The notes: a model not told the origin generated them from the letters alone. A DNA stretch of 64,000 nt from Sphingomonas echinoides ATCC 14820 (GCF_000241465.1 NZ_JH584235.1:1163256-1227255); one strand, 5' to 3'. Positions 33,831 to 42,496 are shown, numbered from the stretch's first letter. Made by a program: numbers and translations.

Positions 33831-34049
33831 CACGCGAAGGCGCGAAGGCGCGAAGATGGTTTGGTTCGCGCGGAGGCGCGGAGACGCGGAGGGGCAACGG
33901 TCGCTGCACACTCCCGCGTCAGCGGGCAACGTCGCGTCTGCCGCGCGCAATTTATAGAGCCGCTGCGCGGCACGCGGCCTCTCTCCGCGTCTCCGCGCCT
34001 CCGCGCGAAGCAAACGTCTTCTTTCTTCGCGCCTTCGCGTCTTCGCGTG
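33831..34049. repeat. Long inverted repeat between DUF2849 and cysI
   Basis: Left arm 33831-33894 (ACGCGAAGGCGCGAAGG, then CGCGGAGGCGCGGAGACGCG) is repeated inverted at 33982-34049 (CTCCGCGTCTCCGCGCCTCC and TTCGCGCCTTCGCGTCTTCG), about 90 bases apart. Each arm has tandem GGCGCGAA-type subunits, and a third CCCCGCGTCTCCGCGAG lies at about 34067. In RNA it could fold into a very long hairpin in the cysI leader. Confidence 0.85.
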
Positions 34050-34086
34050 AATCCGTCCTTCTCCCCGCGTCTCCGCGAGAATCACA

Positions 34087-35775
34087 ATGTATAAATACGA
34101 CCAATACGACCAGCAGATCGTCGACGCGCGCGTCGAGGAGTTTCGCGATCAGGTGAAGCGTCGCCTCGCGGGGCAGATCACCGAGGACCAGTTCAAGCCG
34201 CTGCGGCTGATGAACGGCCTGTATCTGCAGCTCCACGCCTATATGCTGCGCGTCGCCATTCCCTACGGCACGCTCGACAGCCGCCAGATGCGGATGCTGG
34301 CGACGATCGCGCGCAAATACGATCGCGGCTACGGCCATTTCACTACGCGCCAGAACATCCAGTATAATTGGATCAAGCTGTCCGACGCGCCCGACATCCT
34401 TGCCGATCTGGCGACGGTCGAGATGCACGCGATCCAGACCAGCGGCAATTGCATCCGCAATATCTCGTCCGACCAATATGCCGGGGCTGCCGCCGACGAA
34501 GTCGCCGATCCGCGCATCTGGGCGGAATTGCTGCGGCAGTGGAGCACCTTCCACCCCGAATTCAGCTACCTGCCGCGCAAGTTCAAGATCGCGGTGATCG
34601 GCGCCGAGGAAGACCGTGCGGCGATGCGGCTGCACGATATCGGCATTCAATTGGTGAAACGTGACGGCGTGCTCGGCGGGCGGATCTATGTCGGCGGCGG
34701 CATGGGCCGCACGCCGATGATCGCGCCTGAGATCAAGGACTTCGTCACCGCCGACGATTTGCTGAGCTATGTCGAGGCGTGCCTGCGCGTGTACAATCGC
34801 TATGGCCGCCGCGACAATATCTACAAGGCGCGGATCAAGATCCTGATCCATGAAATCGGTGCCGACGACTATCGCCGCCAGGTCGAGGAAGAGTTCGCGC
34901 ACGTCAAATCGCTCGGGCTCGATCCGCCCAAGGCGGAGTTCGAACGCATCACCGCGATGTTTGCACCGCCGTCCTTCGTCGCCGCCGACACCCCGGCCAC
35001 CCCGTTCGTGTCGAGCGAAGTCGAGACACCTGCCTCCGCGACCGGCGTCTCGACTGCGCTCGAAGCGAACGGGGATTTCCAAGCATGGCGCGCGCAAAAC
35101 ACCGCCGCGCACAAGCAACCCGGCTATGCGATCGTAACGATCAGCCTGAAGCCGACCGGTGGCATCCCGGGCGACGCCACTGCCGAGCAGATCGACCTGA
35201 TGGCCGATCTCGCCGAACGCTACAGCTTTGACGAACTGCGCGTGACGCACGCGCAGAACATCGTGCTGCCGCACGTGCGCAAGGCGGACCTGTACGCGGT
35301 GTGGCAAGCGCTCGACGCGGCGGGTCTGGCACCTGCCAATCTCGACCTGATCAGCGATATCATCGCCTGCCCCGGTCTCGATTATTGCAGCCTTGCCAAT
35401 GCGCGCTCTATTCCGGTCGCACAGAAGATCGCGACGCGCTTCGCCGATCAGAATCGCCAGCGCGATCTGGGCGAGTTGAAGCTCAAGATCAGCGGCTGCA
35501 TCAATGCCTGCGGGCATCACCATGCCGGGCACATCGGCATCCTCGGCGTCGACAAGAAGGGCACCGAAAATTACCAATTGCTGCTCGGCGGATCGGGCGC
35601 GGAGGATACCAGCCTCGCCAAGATCACCGGCCCCGGCTTTGACGAGGACGGTATCGTCGATGCAGTCGAAACCGTGACCAACGTCTATCTCGCCAAACGC
35701 GCGGAGGGCGAGCGCTTCCTCGACACCTATCGCCGCGTCGGCATGGAACCCTTTAAGGAGGCGCTTTATGGATAA
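34087..35775 (+). CDS. cysI: Sulfite/nitrite reductase hemoprotein (CysI-like)
   Basis: Siroheme/[4Fe-4S] enzyme that reduces sulfite to sulfide with six electrons. 562 residues. The two ferredoxin-like halves show LRLMNGLYLQLHAYMLRVA and GHFTTRQNIQYNW near the N-terminus. The cluster site is ACPGLDYCSLANARS (Cys-x5-Cys) followed by KISGCINACGHHHAGHIG (Cys-x3-Cys), with HH binding siroheme/sulfite. Operon context (cobA, DUF934, cysH) points to sulfite rather than nitrite. Residues of about 306-329 are translated palindromic repeat: TPFVSSEVETPASATG, inserted in a linker without breaking the frame. Stop overlaps the DUF934 start by 8 bases. Confidence 0.9.
   Translation: MYKYDQYDQQIVDARVEEFRDQVKRRLAGQITEDQFKPLRLMNGLYLQLHAYMLRVAIPYGTLDSRQMRMLATIARKYDRGYGHFTTRQNIQYNWIKLSDAPDILADLATVEMHAIQTSGNCIRNISSDQYAGAAADEVADPRIWAELLRQWSTFHPEFSYLPRKFKIAVIGAEEDRAAMRLHDIGIQLVKRDGVLGGRIYVGGGMGRTPMIAPEIKDFVTADDLLSYVEACLRVYNRYGRRDNIYKARIKILIHEIGADDYRRQVEEEFAHVKSLGLDPPKAEFERITAMFAPPSFVAADTPATPFVSSEVETPASATGVSTALEANGDFQAWRAQNTAAHKQPGYAIVTISLKPTGGIPGDATAEQIDLMADLAERYSFDELRVTHAQNIVLPHVRKADLYAVWQALDAAGLAPANLDLISDIIACPGLDYCSLANARSIPVAQKIATRFADQNRQRDLGELKLKISGCINACGHHHAGHIGILGVDKKGTENYQLLLGGSGAEDTSLAKITGPGFDEDGIVDAVETVTNVYLAKRAEGERFLDTYRRVGMEPFKEALYG
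35002..35073. repeat. Palindromic repeat inside the cysI reading frame
   Basis: Arms CCGTTCGTGTCGAGCGAAGT (from 35002) and the near complement ending at 35073 match the element at 9854-9929. It is in frame and adds about 24 residues to the protein. Confidence 0.85.
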
Positions 35776-36292
35776 GTGCAATACTCCCCTCCCGCTTGCG
35801 GGAGGGGCTGGGGGAGGGCCGGTCGCGGACGCTCCTGCAAATCCAGCCGATAGCCCCTCCCCTAACCCCTCCCGCAAGCGGGAGGGGGACAGGACCGAAG
35901 GAGACGAGCCCGCCGTCACGCTCGACGCATTCTTGGACTCGCAGACCAACGCCACCGCCGTTCGCCTCGAAGCGGGCGACGATGCGCGCGCGCTGCTGCC
36001 CTATCTCGACCGGATCGCGCTGGTCGAAGTGAGCTTTCCAACTTTCCGCGATGGCCGTGGCTATTCCGCCGCGCGCGTGTTGCGCGAGGCGGGCTATACC
36101 GGCGAATTGCGCGCACAGGGCGATGTGCTGGTTGACCAGATGCCGTTGATGAAGCGCTGCGGCTTTGACAGCTTCGCGCCCCAAGCCGAGATCGATCCCG
36201 CCACGCTCGAGGCCGCGCTCACGCGCTACGAGAATGTCTATCAAAAGGCCGCTGACGGGCGCGTGCCGGTCTGGGCGCTGCGGCATGGCTAG
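35768..36292 (+). CDS. DUF934 protein of the sulfite-reduction operon, with repeat-derived N-terminus
   Basis: A 174-residue protein whose last 130 residues match the DUF934 pattern: ALLPYLDRIALVEVSFPTF, GRGYSAARVLREAGYTGELR and DVLVDQMPLMKRCGFDSF, ending in ALTRYENVYQKAADG. DUF934 proteins are linked to CysI and CysH in many proteobacteria; biochemical role unknown. Residues 6-41 are translation of a palindromic repeat (NTPLPLAGGAGGGPVAD, then PSPNPSRKREG), not family sequence. The ATG at 35768 lies inside the cysI end (ATGGATAA) and the stop lies inside cysH, so it is coupled on both sides. A later internal start cannot be excluded but none has a good ribosome-binding site. Confidence 0.85.
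   Translation: MDKCNTPLPLAGGAGGGPVADAPANPADSPSPNPSRKREGDRTEGDEPAVTLDAFLDSQTNATAVRLEAGDDARALLPYLDRIALVEVSFPTFRDGRGYSAARVLREAGYTGELRAQGDVLVDQMPLMKRCGFDSFAPQAEIDPATLEAALTRYENVYQKAADGRVPVWALRHG
35785..35889. repeat. Composite CTCCCGC/GCGGGAG palindrome inside DUF934 gene
   Basis: Each arm is itself a hairpin: CCTCCCGCTTGCGGGAGG near 35788 and CCTCCCGCAAGCGGGAGG near 35869. The arms are inverted with respect to each other, and CTGGGGGAGGG / CCCCTAACCCC flank the centre. Related to the hairpin at 27414-27439. Confidence 0.88.
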
Positions 36293-37040
36293 TAGTGCCC
36301 GCACGCTCGACCTGATCGACGTCACGCCCTTTTCCGCCGCTGATGCAGCAGCAATGGAGGCGCGTTTCGCCGGGGTGGGCACCAGCGAGATGCTGGGCGA
36401 ACTGTTGACCGGTGAGCTCAAAGGGCGCGTCGCGGCGGTTTCGTCATTTGGCGCGGAAAGCGCGGTGCTGCTCCACCTAATCGCGCAGATCGACCGCGAT
36501 ATTCCGGTGATATTCCTCAACACGCAGAAGATTTTCGGTGAGACGCTCGCCTATCGCGACCAACTGTCCGAGCAGCTTGGCTTCACCGACCTGCGCGTGT
36601 TCCGGCCCGATCCTCGCTTGCTCGCGGCCAAGGACGGCACGGGTTTGCGCTGGAATTATGATCCCGATGGCTGCTGCGACCTGCGCAAGGTCGAGCCGCT
36701 CCGCCGCGCGCTCAGCCCGTTCGATGCGTGGATTTCCGGACGCAAGGGCTTCCAGGCGGGCACGCGCAAGGCGATGCCACGCTTCGAGGAAGACGAAGGT
36801 CGCCTGAAGCTCAACCCGCTGGCGAATTGGGACAAAGCGCGGCTCGACGCCTATTTCGCCGAACACCAATTGCCGCGCCACCCGCTCGAGGCCGAGGGCT
36901 ATCCCTCGATCGGCTGCGCGCCGTGCACGAGCAAGGTGCTTCCCGGCGAAGATCCGCGCGCCGGGCGTTGGCGCGGCTGGCAAAAGGTGGAATGCGGCAT
37001 CCACGTGCCCGAAAAGCCGGGCGAGGAGCCGGTGTTTTAA
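36285..37040 (+). CDS. cysH: Phosphoadenylyl/adenylyl-sulfate reductase CysH, cluster-containing type
   Basis: Reduces activated sulfate to sulfite using thioredoxin. 251 residues. SSFGAESAVLLHLIAQIDRD is the PP-loop-like start; VIFLNTQKIFGETLAYRD is typical. The cysteines CC in PDGCCDLRKVEPL and CxxC in IGCAPCTSKVLPGED predict a [4Fe-4S] cluster, the pattern of bacterial APS reductases (which act on adenylyl sulfate, not PAPS). The catalytic Cys in ECGIHVPEKPG is present. The ATG overlaps the DUF934 stop (ATGGCTAG). cysD/cysN/cysC are not in the window. Confidence 0.94.
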   Translation: MASSARTLDLIDVTPFSAADAAAMEARFAGVGTSEMLGELLTGELKGRVAAVSSFGAESAVLLHLIAQIDRDIPVIFLNTQKIFGETLAYRDQLSEQLGFTDLRVFRPDPRLLAAKDGTGLRWNYDPDGCCDLRKVEPLRRALSPFDAWISGRKGFQAGTRKAMPRFEEDEGRLKLNPLANWDKARLDAYFAEHQLPRHPLEAEGYPSIGCAPCTSKVLPGEDPRAGRWRGWQKVECGIHVPEKPGEEPVF

Positions 37041-37068
37041 ACAGGACGACGTCGTCTTACCCCATGAT

Positions 37069-37096
37069 CGTCATTCCCGCCTGCGCGGGAATGACG
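37069..37096. repeat. CGTCATTCCCGC palindrome
   Basis: CGTCATTCCCGC and GCGGGAATGACG form a perfect 12-bp stem around CTGC; a widespread intergenic hairpin of proteobacterial genomes. It sits between the convergent cysH and ferritin-like hydrolase genes. Confidence 0.9.
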
Positions 37097-37157
37097 GCTG
37101 AAGGCTGGAGGTCTGCCCGTTGAAAAGTTCAGGGCAAACCAAGGTATCGTCGGCCGC

Positions 37158-38018
37158 TCAGGCCGCAACCACCGCCCGCGGCAAGACCGCCGCGGCATAG
37201 TCGCTCTCCGCCAGAGCGATCAGCGCGCGGTCATCATGCTTCCATGGATGAAAACCGGGCAGGAAGAAAGCGAGCCACGCCCCAAGGATTTTCCGCGCCA
37301 TGCCCGGCTGCCCGAGCGCATACCACAGGATCCCGAAATGCGCCCGGGCACCGGTAATCCCGTCCTGCCGCAGCAGGTCTAGCATACCCTTATACCGCCC
37401 GGCGAAAAACTTCTGCGTCGTGCCGATCATGACCAGCGCCTTGATCTTCCAGCGCTGCCACCGCGACCAGTCGCGCGTCGCGTGGAGCCAAGTGTCATAG
37501 GCGACGCCCTTATGCTCAATCTCCTCGGCGGCGTGCCAGCGCCACAATGCCGCCGCCTGTTCATCCCCGCCTGCCAGATGACGCGGATCGGCGATCAATT
37601 GATGCGCGAGCATCGCGGTGAAATGCTCCAAAGCCATCGTCGCGGCCAAGCTGGCGATCGGCGGATGCCCCTTGGTCAGCGCCAGGGCCTCGTCGATATG
37701 CCGCTCAAGCAATGTCACGTCATACCCCTGATCGGTGACATGGCGGTTGAAGGCGACATGTTCGCGCGTGTGGATCACTTCCTGCTTGATGAAAGCCTGA
37801 ATTTCGGCGTGCAGGCGCGGCGGCGTACCTTCGCGAAAAGCGCGCACGCTTTCGATGAAAAACCCCTCCCCCTTGGGAAAGGTTACCGACAGCGCATTGT
37901 AAAAGGCGGTCGCGAACGGATCGTTGTTGAGCCACCACCGCCGCATCGCCATGCCGCGCCCGAAGCGCAAATCACGCGGCGTAATCGACAGATCTGCAGG
38001 ACTTGTTGCTTTCGCCAC
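37158..38018 (-). CDS. Metal-dependent hydrolase-like protein (COG3687 type)
   Basis: A 286-residue helical protein with ferritin-like metal ligands: EGFFIESVRAF, FIKQEVIHTREHVAFNRHV and WRWHAAEEIEHKGVAYD carry the repeated Glu/His pairs of a di-iron-type bundle. This is the family annotated as predicted metal-dependent hydrolase (PF10118). It lies divergent to a TetR regulator gene with about 56 bases between starts, so the regulator probably controls it. Related proteins in sphingomonads are often near stress or xenobiotic genes; substrate unknown. Confidence 0.85.
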   Translation of the reverse strand: MAKATSPADLSITPRDLRFGRGMAMRRWWLNNDPFATAFYNALSVTFPKGEGFFIESVRAFREGTPPRLHAEIQAFIKQEVIHTREHVAFNRHVTDQGYDVTLLERHIDEALALTKGHPPIASLAATMALEHFTAMLAHQLIADPRHLAGGDEQAAALWRWHAAEEIEHKGVAYDTWLHATRDWSRWQRWKIKALVMIGTTQKFFAGRYKGMLDLLRQDGITGARAHFGILWYALGQPGMARKILGAWLAFFLPGFHPWKHDDRALIALAESDYAAAVLPRAVVAA

Positions 38019-38074
38019 AAAAAACTCCGTACAGCGTGGAAGAACAGGTCTGAAACTATGAGCTACTTACACTC

Positions 38075-38656
38075 GTGTCAATAGTGCGCAAACGGCTTAC
38101 CCCGGAAGAATCACGGGACGCCGCGATCGACGCTGCCCGTGCGCTGCTGGTCGAACAAGGTCCGCAAGCGGTTACGCTCAAAGCAGTGGCGGCGCGGATC
38201 GGGCGAACGCATGCCAATTTGCTGCATCATTTCGGCTCGGCGGCGGATTTGCAAAAGGCGCTGATCACGCATCTCGCGGATTCGATCACCGCGCAGATTG
38301 GCGCTGCGGCCAAGCGCGCGCGCGTCGGCGATGCTGATCCACGCGAAGTGGTTGACCTTACCTTCGACGCCTTCGCTCACGGCGCAGGCGCGATGGCCAC
38401 CTGGATGATCCTGTCGGGCAATCACGATGCGCTCGATCCCGTGCTCAACGCGATCCACCGCCTGGTCGACGAACTCGCCGAGGACGCGGATTCGGGAAAG
38501 CTGATCTATGAGGACACGCTCCAACTCGTGCTGATGGCGATGGGCGATGCGTTGCTCGGCAAGGCGATGGCGAGCGCTTTGGGCTTGCCGCCGGAGGCCG
38601 CGCGGACCATCGCGACGCGCGCTTTGATCGCCTCGCGCAGCGTGCTGCCAGCCTGA
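38075..38656 (+). CDS. TetR-family transcriptional regulator
   Basis: A 193-residue regulator. Residues of about 12-55 are a TetR DNA-binding domain: RDAAIDAARALLVEQGPQAV, then TLKAVAARIGRTHANLLHHF; the C-terminal ligand domain is helical. Two GTG starts are possible, 38075 (SIVRKRLTPEE) and 38084 (RKRLTPEE). It is divergent from the ferritin-like gene, which it most likely regulates. The intergenic stretch has an imperfect dyad around ACACTCGTGT just before the start; too weak to assign as operator. Confidence 0.88.
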   Translation: MSIVRKRLTPEESRDAAIDAARALLVEQGPQAVTLKAVAARIGRTHANLLHHFGSAADLQKALITHLADSITAQIGAAAKRARVGDADPREVVDLTFDAFAHGAGAMATWMILSGNHDALDPVLNAIHRLVDELAEDADSGKLIYEDTLQLVLMAMGDALLGKAMASALGLPPEAARTIATRALIASRSVLPA

Positions 38657-38691
38657 CTGGCTAAAATCGCAATTTCCGCTAAAGAGCGGTC

Positions 38692-39735
38692 ATGCATTTT
38701 CTTGACCAAGCAAAGATCTTCGTCCGATCGGGCGCGGGCGGCCCCGGTGCCGTCAGTTTCCGGCGTGAGAAGTTCATCGAATATGGCGGCCCTGACGGCG
38801 GCAATGGCGGCAAGGGTGGCGACATCGTGTTCGAGGCCGTTGCCGGTCTCAACACGCTGATCGACTTCCGCTACACCCAGCATTTCCGTGCCCCGCGCGG
38901 GCATGGCGGGTCGGGCTCGAACCGCACCGGTGCCGGTGGCGACGACCTCATCATCCGCGTCCCCGTCGGCACCCAGGTGCTGAGCGAGGACAAGGAAGAA
39001 GTGCTGGCGGATTTTACCGTTCCCGGCGAGCGCATCGTGTTCCTGCGCGGCGGCGATGGCGGTCGCGGCAACGCCACCTACAAGACCTCGACAAACCGCG
39101 CCCCGCGCCAGCACGGCACGGGCTGGCCCTATCAGGAAATGTGGGTGTGGCTGCGGCTGAAGCTGCTCGCCGATGCGGGCCTGGTGGGCCTCCCCAATGC
39201 CGGCAAATCGACCTTCATCAACGCGGTGACCAATGCCCAGGCCAAGGTCGGTGCCTATCCCTTCACCACGGTGCGTCCGCAATTGGGCGTGGTCAGCCGC
39301 CACAATCGCGAATTCGTCGTCGCCGATATCCCCGGCCTGATCGAGGGCGCGGCGGACGGTGCCGGGATCGGCGACCGTTTCCTCGGCCATATCGAACGCT
39401 GCAAGGTGTTGCTCCACCTGGTCGATGCGACCGAGGATAACCCTGTGGAAAACTACCGGATCGTCCGTGCAGAACTCGATGCTTATGGCGCGGGGCTTGT
39501 GGATAAACCGCAGGTGATCGGGCTCAACAAGATCGACGCGCTCGATCCCGCCGACGTGAAGAAGCTCGTCACCAAGCTCAAGCGCGCGAGCAAGGCGGAC
39601 GTCCTGCCAATGTCGGGCGCGGGCGGCGCGGGGATCGACGCGGTGGTCGACCGGCTGATCGAAGTGATCGGCCCGGCTGAAGGTGCCCCCGCGCGCGACG
39701 ACGATACGCCGCCGGGCGAATGGTCGCCTGTTTGA
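38692..39735 (+). CDS. obgE: GTPase Obg/CgtA
   Basis: Essential ribosome-associated GTPase acting in 50S assembly and stress control. The glycine-rich Obg domain is at residues 1-158 (GGNGGKGGDIVFEAVAG, GHGGSGSNRTGAGG and GDGGRGNATYKTSTN). The G domain follows: G1 GLPNAGKSTFINAVT, G3 DIPGLIEGAADGAG, G4 NKID. 347 residues, with a short acidic tail DDDTPPGEWSPV. Usually followed by proB in alphaproteobacteria; here a Uma2 gene is inserted between them. Confidence 0.97.
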   Translation: MHFLDQAKIFVRSGAGGPGAVSFRREKFIEYGGPDGGNGGKGGDIVFEAVAGLNTLIDFRYTQHFRAPRGHGGSGSNRTGAGGDDLIIRVPVGTQVLSEDKEEVLADFTVPGERIVFLRGGDGGRGNATYKTSTNRAPRQHGTGWPYQEMWVWLRLKLLADAGLVGLPNAGKSTFINAVTNAQAKVGAYPFTTVRPQLGVVSRHNREFVVADIPGLIEGAADGAGIGDRFLGHIERCKVLLHLVDATEDNPVENYRIVRAELDAYGAGLVDKPQVIGLNKIDALDPADVKKLVTKLKRASKADVLPMSGAGGAGIDAVVDRLIEVIGPAEGAPARDDDTPPGEWSPV

Positions 39736-39779
39736 GGATCGTCCTTGGTGGGTTGCCGCTGAGGTGATATTATCGGGCG

Positions 39780-40340
39780 ATGCGACACGATCCCGTTTAT
39801 CGTCCGATCACGGCTGACGAATTCCTCGAAATGGATTTCGGCACCGACAAGCGGTTCGAACTGCATCGCGGCGTAATCTATATGATGGCGGGCGGCAGCG
39901 AACCGCACGCCTGGGTGCAAGGCAACATCTTCTCCTGGCTTCGCGCTCGATTGCGCGGCACAGGATGCCGACCCTATGGCCCGGACATGGCGATGCGGAT
40001 CAGCGATATCGACATCCGCTATCCCGATATCAGCATCTATTGCGACCAGCCACCACGCGATGCCCTGACGCAAGCAAAGTTGCTCGATAACCCGACCGTC
40101 GTGATCGAAATCCTCTCGCCGACCACCGCGATGTTTGACCAAGGCACGAAGCTCGAAGAATATCAGGCGTTACCGAGCGTTCGGACGATCGCGTTCGTCG
40201 ATACGTCGAACGAAATGTGCCGCACGATCGAGCGCACCGACAAAGGCTGGTTCGATCAGACGTTTTCAGGCGAGCGGGGCATTCCGGTGCCGTCGCTCGA
40301 CCTCACCATCCCTCACGCCGAGATTTTCGCGCGCGACTGA
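39780..40340 (+). CDS. Uma2 family endonuclease
   Basis: A 186-residue protein of the Uma2/DUF820 group (PD-(D/E)XK nuclease fold). Family features: EFLEMDFGTDKRFELHRGVI, GGSEPHAWVQGNIFSWLRAR, DMAMRISDIDIRYPDISIYC (catalytic Asp) and VVIEILSPTTAMFDQGTKLE with E and K of the active site. Cellular role of the family is not established; it expands in some genomes. It sits alone between obgE and proB, which are usually neighbours. Confidence 0.9.
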   Translation: MRHDPVYRPITADEFLEMDFGTDKRFELHRGVIYMMAGGSEPHAWVQGNIFSWLRARLRGTGCRPYGPDMAMRISDIDIRYPDISIYCDQPPRDALTQAKLLDNPTVVIEILSPTTAMFDQGTKLEEYQALPSVRTIAFVDTSNEMCRTIERTDKGWFDQTFSGERGIPVPSLDLTIPHAEIFARD

Positions 40341-40389
40341 AGCCACGCGACGGTTGGCGTGGGCGGTTACGCGCGCTAACGCGGTCACA

Positions 40390-41508
40390 ATGTCCGCCTT
40401 CTCCCCCGCCTCCACGCCACGGCTGATCGTCAAGGTCGGGTCCTCGCTGCTCGTCGCGCCCGATGGCACGGTGCGGCGGGCATGGCTGGCGAGCCTCGTG
40501 GCCGATATCGCGGCGCGTGCGCGGTTGGGGCAGGAAATTGCGGTGGTGTCCTCGGGCGCGATCGCGCTCGGCGCGCGGCGGTTGAAGCTGCCCAAGGGCG
40601 GCCGCGCGAGCCTTGAAGACGCACAGGCCGCCGCCGCCACCGGGCAGATCGCCCTGTCGGGCGTCTGGGCCGAACTGCTCGCCGCCGAGGGGCTGACTGC
40701 GGCGCAAATGCTGGTCACGCTCGACGATCTCGAAGATCGCCGCCGCTATCTCAACGCCGCGGCGACGCTTGGGCGGCTGCTGTCGCTGGGTGTGGTGCCG
40801 GTGATCAACGAGAATGACAGCGTTGCGACCGAAGAAATCCGCTTCGGCGACAATGACCGGCTCGCCGCACGGGTCGCGCAGGCGGCGGGCGCGCAAGGCG
40901 TGATCCTGCTCTCGGACGTGGCCGGACTGTACGACGCCAACCCCAATACAAACCCCGGAGCCACACTGATCGCGCGCGTCGAGCGAATCGATGCACGGAT
41001 CGAGTCGATGGCCGATGGCGGATCGGGATCGGGCATGGGATCGGGCGGGATGGTGTCGAAGATCGCCGCCGCGCGCATCGCCACCGCCGCCGGGGCGCAG
41101 CTCGCGATCGTGTCGGGCCATGCCGAGCATCCGCTCGCCACCTTCGATACAACCGCGCGGGGCACGGTGTTCGCTGCCGAACGCACCGCGCCTGCGCGCA
41201 AAGCATGGCTCGCGGGCGGGCTCACCGCCAAAGGCGAGATCGTGATCGACGCAGGTGCCGCGCGCGCGCTGGCCGACGGCAAGAGCTTGCTCGCCGCCGG
41301 GGCGACCCGCGTTTCGGGCAGCTTCGCGCGGGGCGATCTGCTGGCGGTGATCGGGCCGGACGGGCGCACGCTGGCGCGGGGCCTCAGCGAATATGATGCC
41401 GCCGACGCCGCCGCAATCACCGGCAAGCGCAGCGACGAACATGCCGCGATCCTGGGCTATGCGCCGCGCGCCGCGCTGATCCACCGCAACCATATGGCGC
41501 TGGTGTGA
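40390..41508 (+). CDS. proB: Glutamate 5-kinase
   Basis: First step of proline synthesis, ATP-dependent phosphorylation of glutamate. 372 residues. The amino-acid-kinase domain has LIVKVGSSLLVAPDG, VVSSGAIALGARRL, INENDSVATEEIRFGDNDRL and SGMGSGGMVSKIAAARIA. A C-terminal PUA domain follows (DAGAARALADGKSLLAAGAT, FARGDLLAVIGPDG). The ATG at 40390 fits the family N-terminus; the upstream 85 codons in frame overlap the Uma2 gene and are not used. Proline pathway partner proA is not in the window. Confidence 0.96.
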   Translation: MSAFSPASTPRLIVKVGSSLLVAPDGTVRRAWLASLVADIAARARLGQEIAVVSSGAIALGARRLKLPKGGRASLEDAQAAAATGQIALSGVWAELLAAEGLTAAQMLVTLDDLEDRRRYLNAAATLGRLLSLGVVPVINENDSVATEEIRFGDNDRLAARVAQAAGAQGVILLSDVAGLYDANPNTNPGATLIARVERIDARIESMADGGSGSGMGSGGMVSKIAAARIATAAGAQLAIVSGHAEHPLATFDTTARGTVFAAERTAPARKAWLAGGLTAKGEIVIDAGAARALADGKSLLAAGATRVSGSFARGDLLAVIGPDGRTLARGLSEYDAADAAAITGKRSDEHAAILGYAPRAALIHRNHMALV

Positions 41509-41530
41509 TCCGCGCGAAGGAAGCACAACG

Positions 41531-42436
41531 ATGAGCGTACTCGCCATCACCGGCGGCACCGGCTTCGTCGGATCGCGGCTGATCGATCTCGCGCTCGCGG
41601 CCGGGCATGAGGTGCGCGCGCTTACCCGTCGTCCGCAACCCGCGCGGGCTGGCGTCGTGTGGATCGAGGGCGCACTCGACACGCCCGAAGCGCTCGGTCG
41701 GCTGATGACCGGCGCGGACGCGGTGATCCACGTCGCCGGTGTCGTCAGCGCGCCCGATCGCGCCGGATTTGTGGCGGGGAATATCACGGGTACGCAAGCG
41801 GTCGTCGACGCCGCCGAGCGCGCGAGTGCCCGCCGCTTCATCCATGTTTCGTCGCTGGCGGCGCGCGAACCGGACCTGTCCCTGTATGGCTGGTCCAAAG
41901 ATGAAGCCGAGCAAGTCGTCACCAAGTCGAGCCTCAATTGGGCGATGGTGCGGCCACCCGCCATCTATGGCCCCGGCGACATGGAAATGCGCGACCTGTT
42001 CCGCATGGCCAGGATGGGGATCGCGCTGCTTCCTCCGGCGGGCCGCGTATCGCTGATCGAGGTCGGCGATGTCGCGGCGCTGTTGCTCGCGCTTGCCGAG
42101 GCAGGCCCGTCCCACGAAATCTACGAACCGGACGATGGCCAACCGGACGGCTGGAGTTACGCCGAATTGGCCCGCGCGGTTGGTGTCGCGGTCGGCCACA
42201 AGGTGCTGCCGGTGGCGCTGCCCAAGGCGATCCTGTCGCTTGCCGCCCATATCGACCAGATGTTCCGCGGGAAGGGCGCAAAGCTGACCGCCGATCGCGT
42301 CGGCTATCTCTGCCATCCGGACTGGACCGCCTCCCCCACCAAGCGCCCAGATCCGGCGATGTGGGTGCCGCAGGTGCCGACACCCCAAGGGCTTGCGGAA
42401 ACGGCGGCATGGTATCGCGCGAACGGCTTGTTATAG
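41531..42436 (+). CDS. NAD-dependent epimerase/dehydratase, probable ceramide reductase (CerR-like)
   Basis: A 301-residue extended short-chain dehydrogenase. The Rossmann start is LAITGGTGFVGSRLIDLALA, then VIHVAGVVSAPDRAGF, and the active site is YGWSKDEAE (Y-x3-K). It lies just before acp and spt, collinear in reverse with the Caulobacter order spt-acp-CerR, where the epimerase-annotated CerR reduces the 3-keto group of sphingolipids. That role is therefore likely but rests on context. The ATG at 41531 has GAAGGAAG about eight bases upstream. It is 22 bases after proB. Confidence 0.8.
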   Translation: MSVLAITGGTGFVGSRLIDLALAAGHEVRALTRRPQPARAGVVWIEGALDTPEALGRLMTGADAVIHVAGVVSAPDRAGFVAGNITGTQAVVDAAERASARRFIHVSSLAAREPDLSLYGWSKDEAEQVVTKSSLNWAMVRPPAIYGPGDMEMRDLFRMARMGIALLPPAGRVSLIEVGDVAALLLALAEAGPSHEIYEPDDGQPDGWSYAELARAVGVAVGHKVLPVALPKAILSLAAHIDQMFRGKGAKLTADRVGYLCHPDWTASPTKRPDPAMWVPQVPTPQGLAETAAWYRANGLL

Positions 42437-42496
42437 GCGTGCTATAAAGCCGCCGCATTTTGGCGGCACAGCGCTACAACACTTCAAGGACTGACC

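Noticed and set aside
33952..35955. A 667-codon minus-strand frame opposite cysI
   Set aside because: It is a mirror of the GC-rich codons of cysI and DUF934; the translation is rich in His, Arg and Ala with no domain and the plus-strand genes are certain.
38019..38074. TetR operator between the divergent genes
   Set aside because: Only an imperfect ACAC/GTGT dyad is visible; too weak to list as a site.
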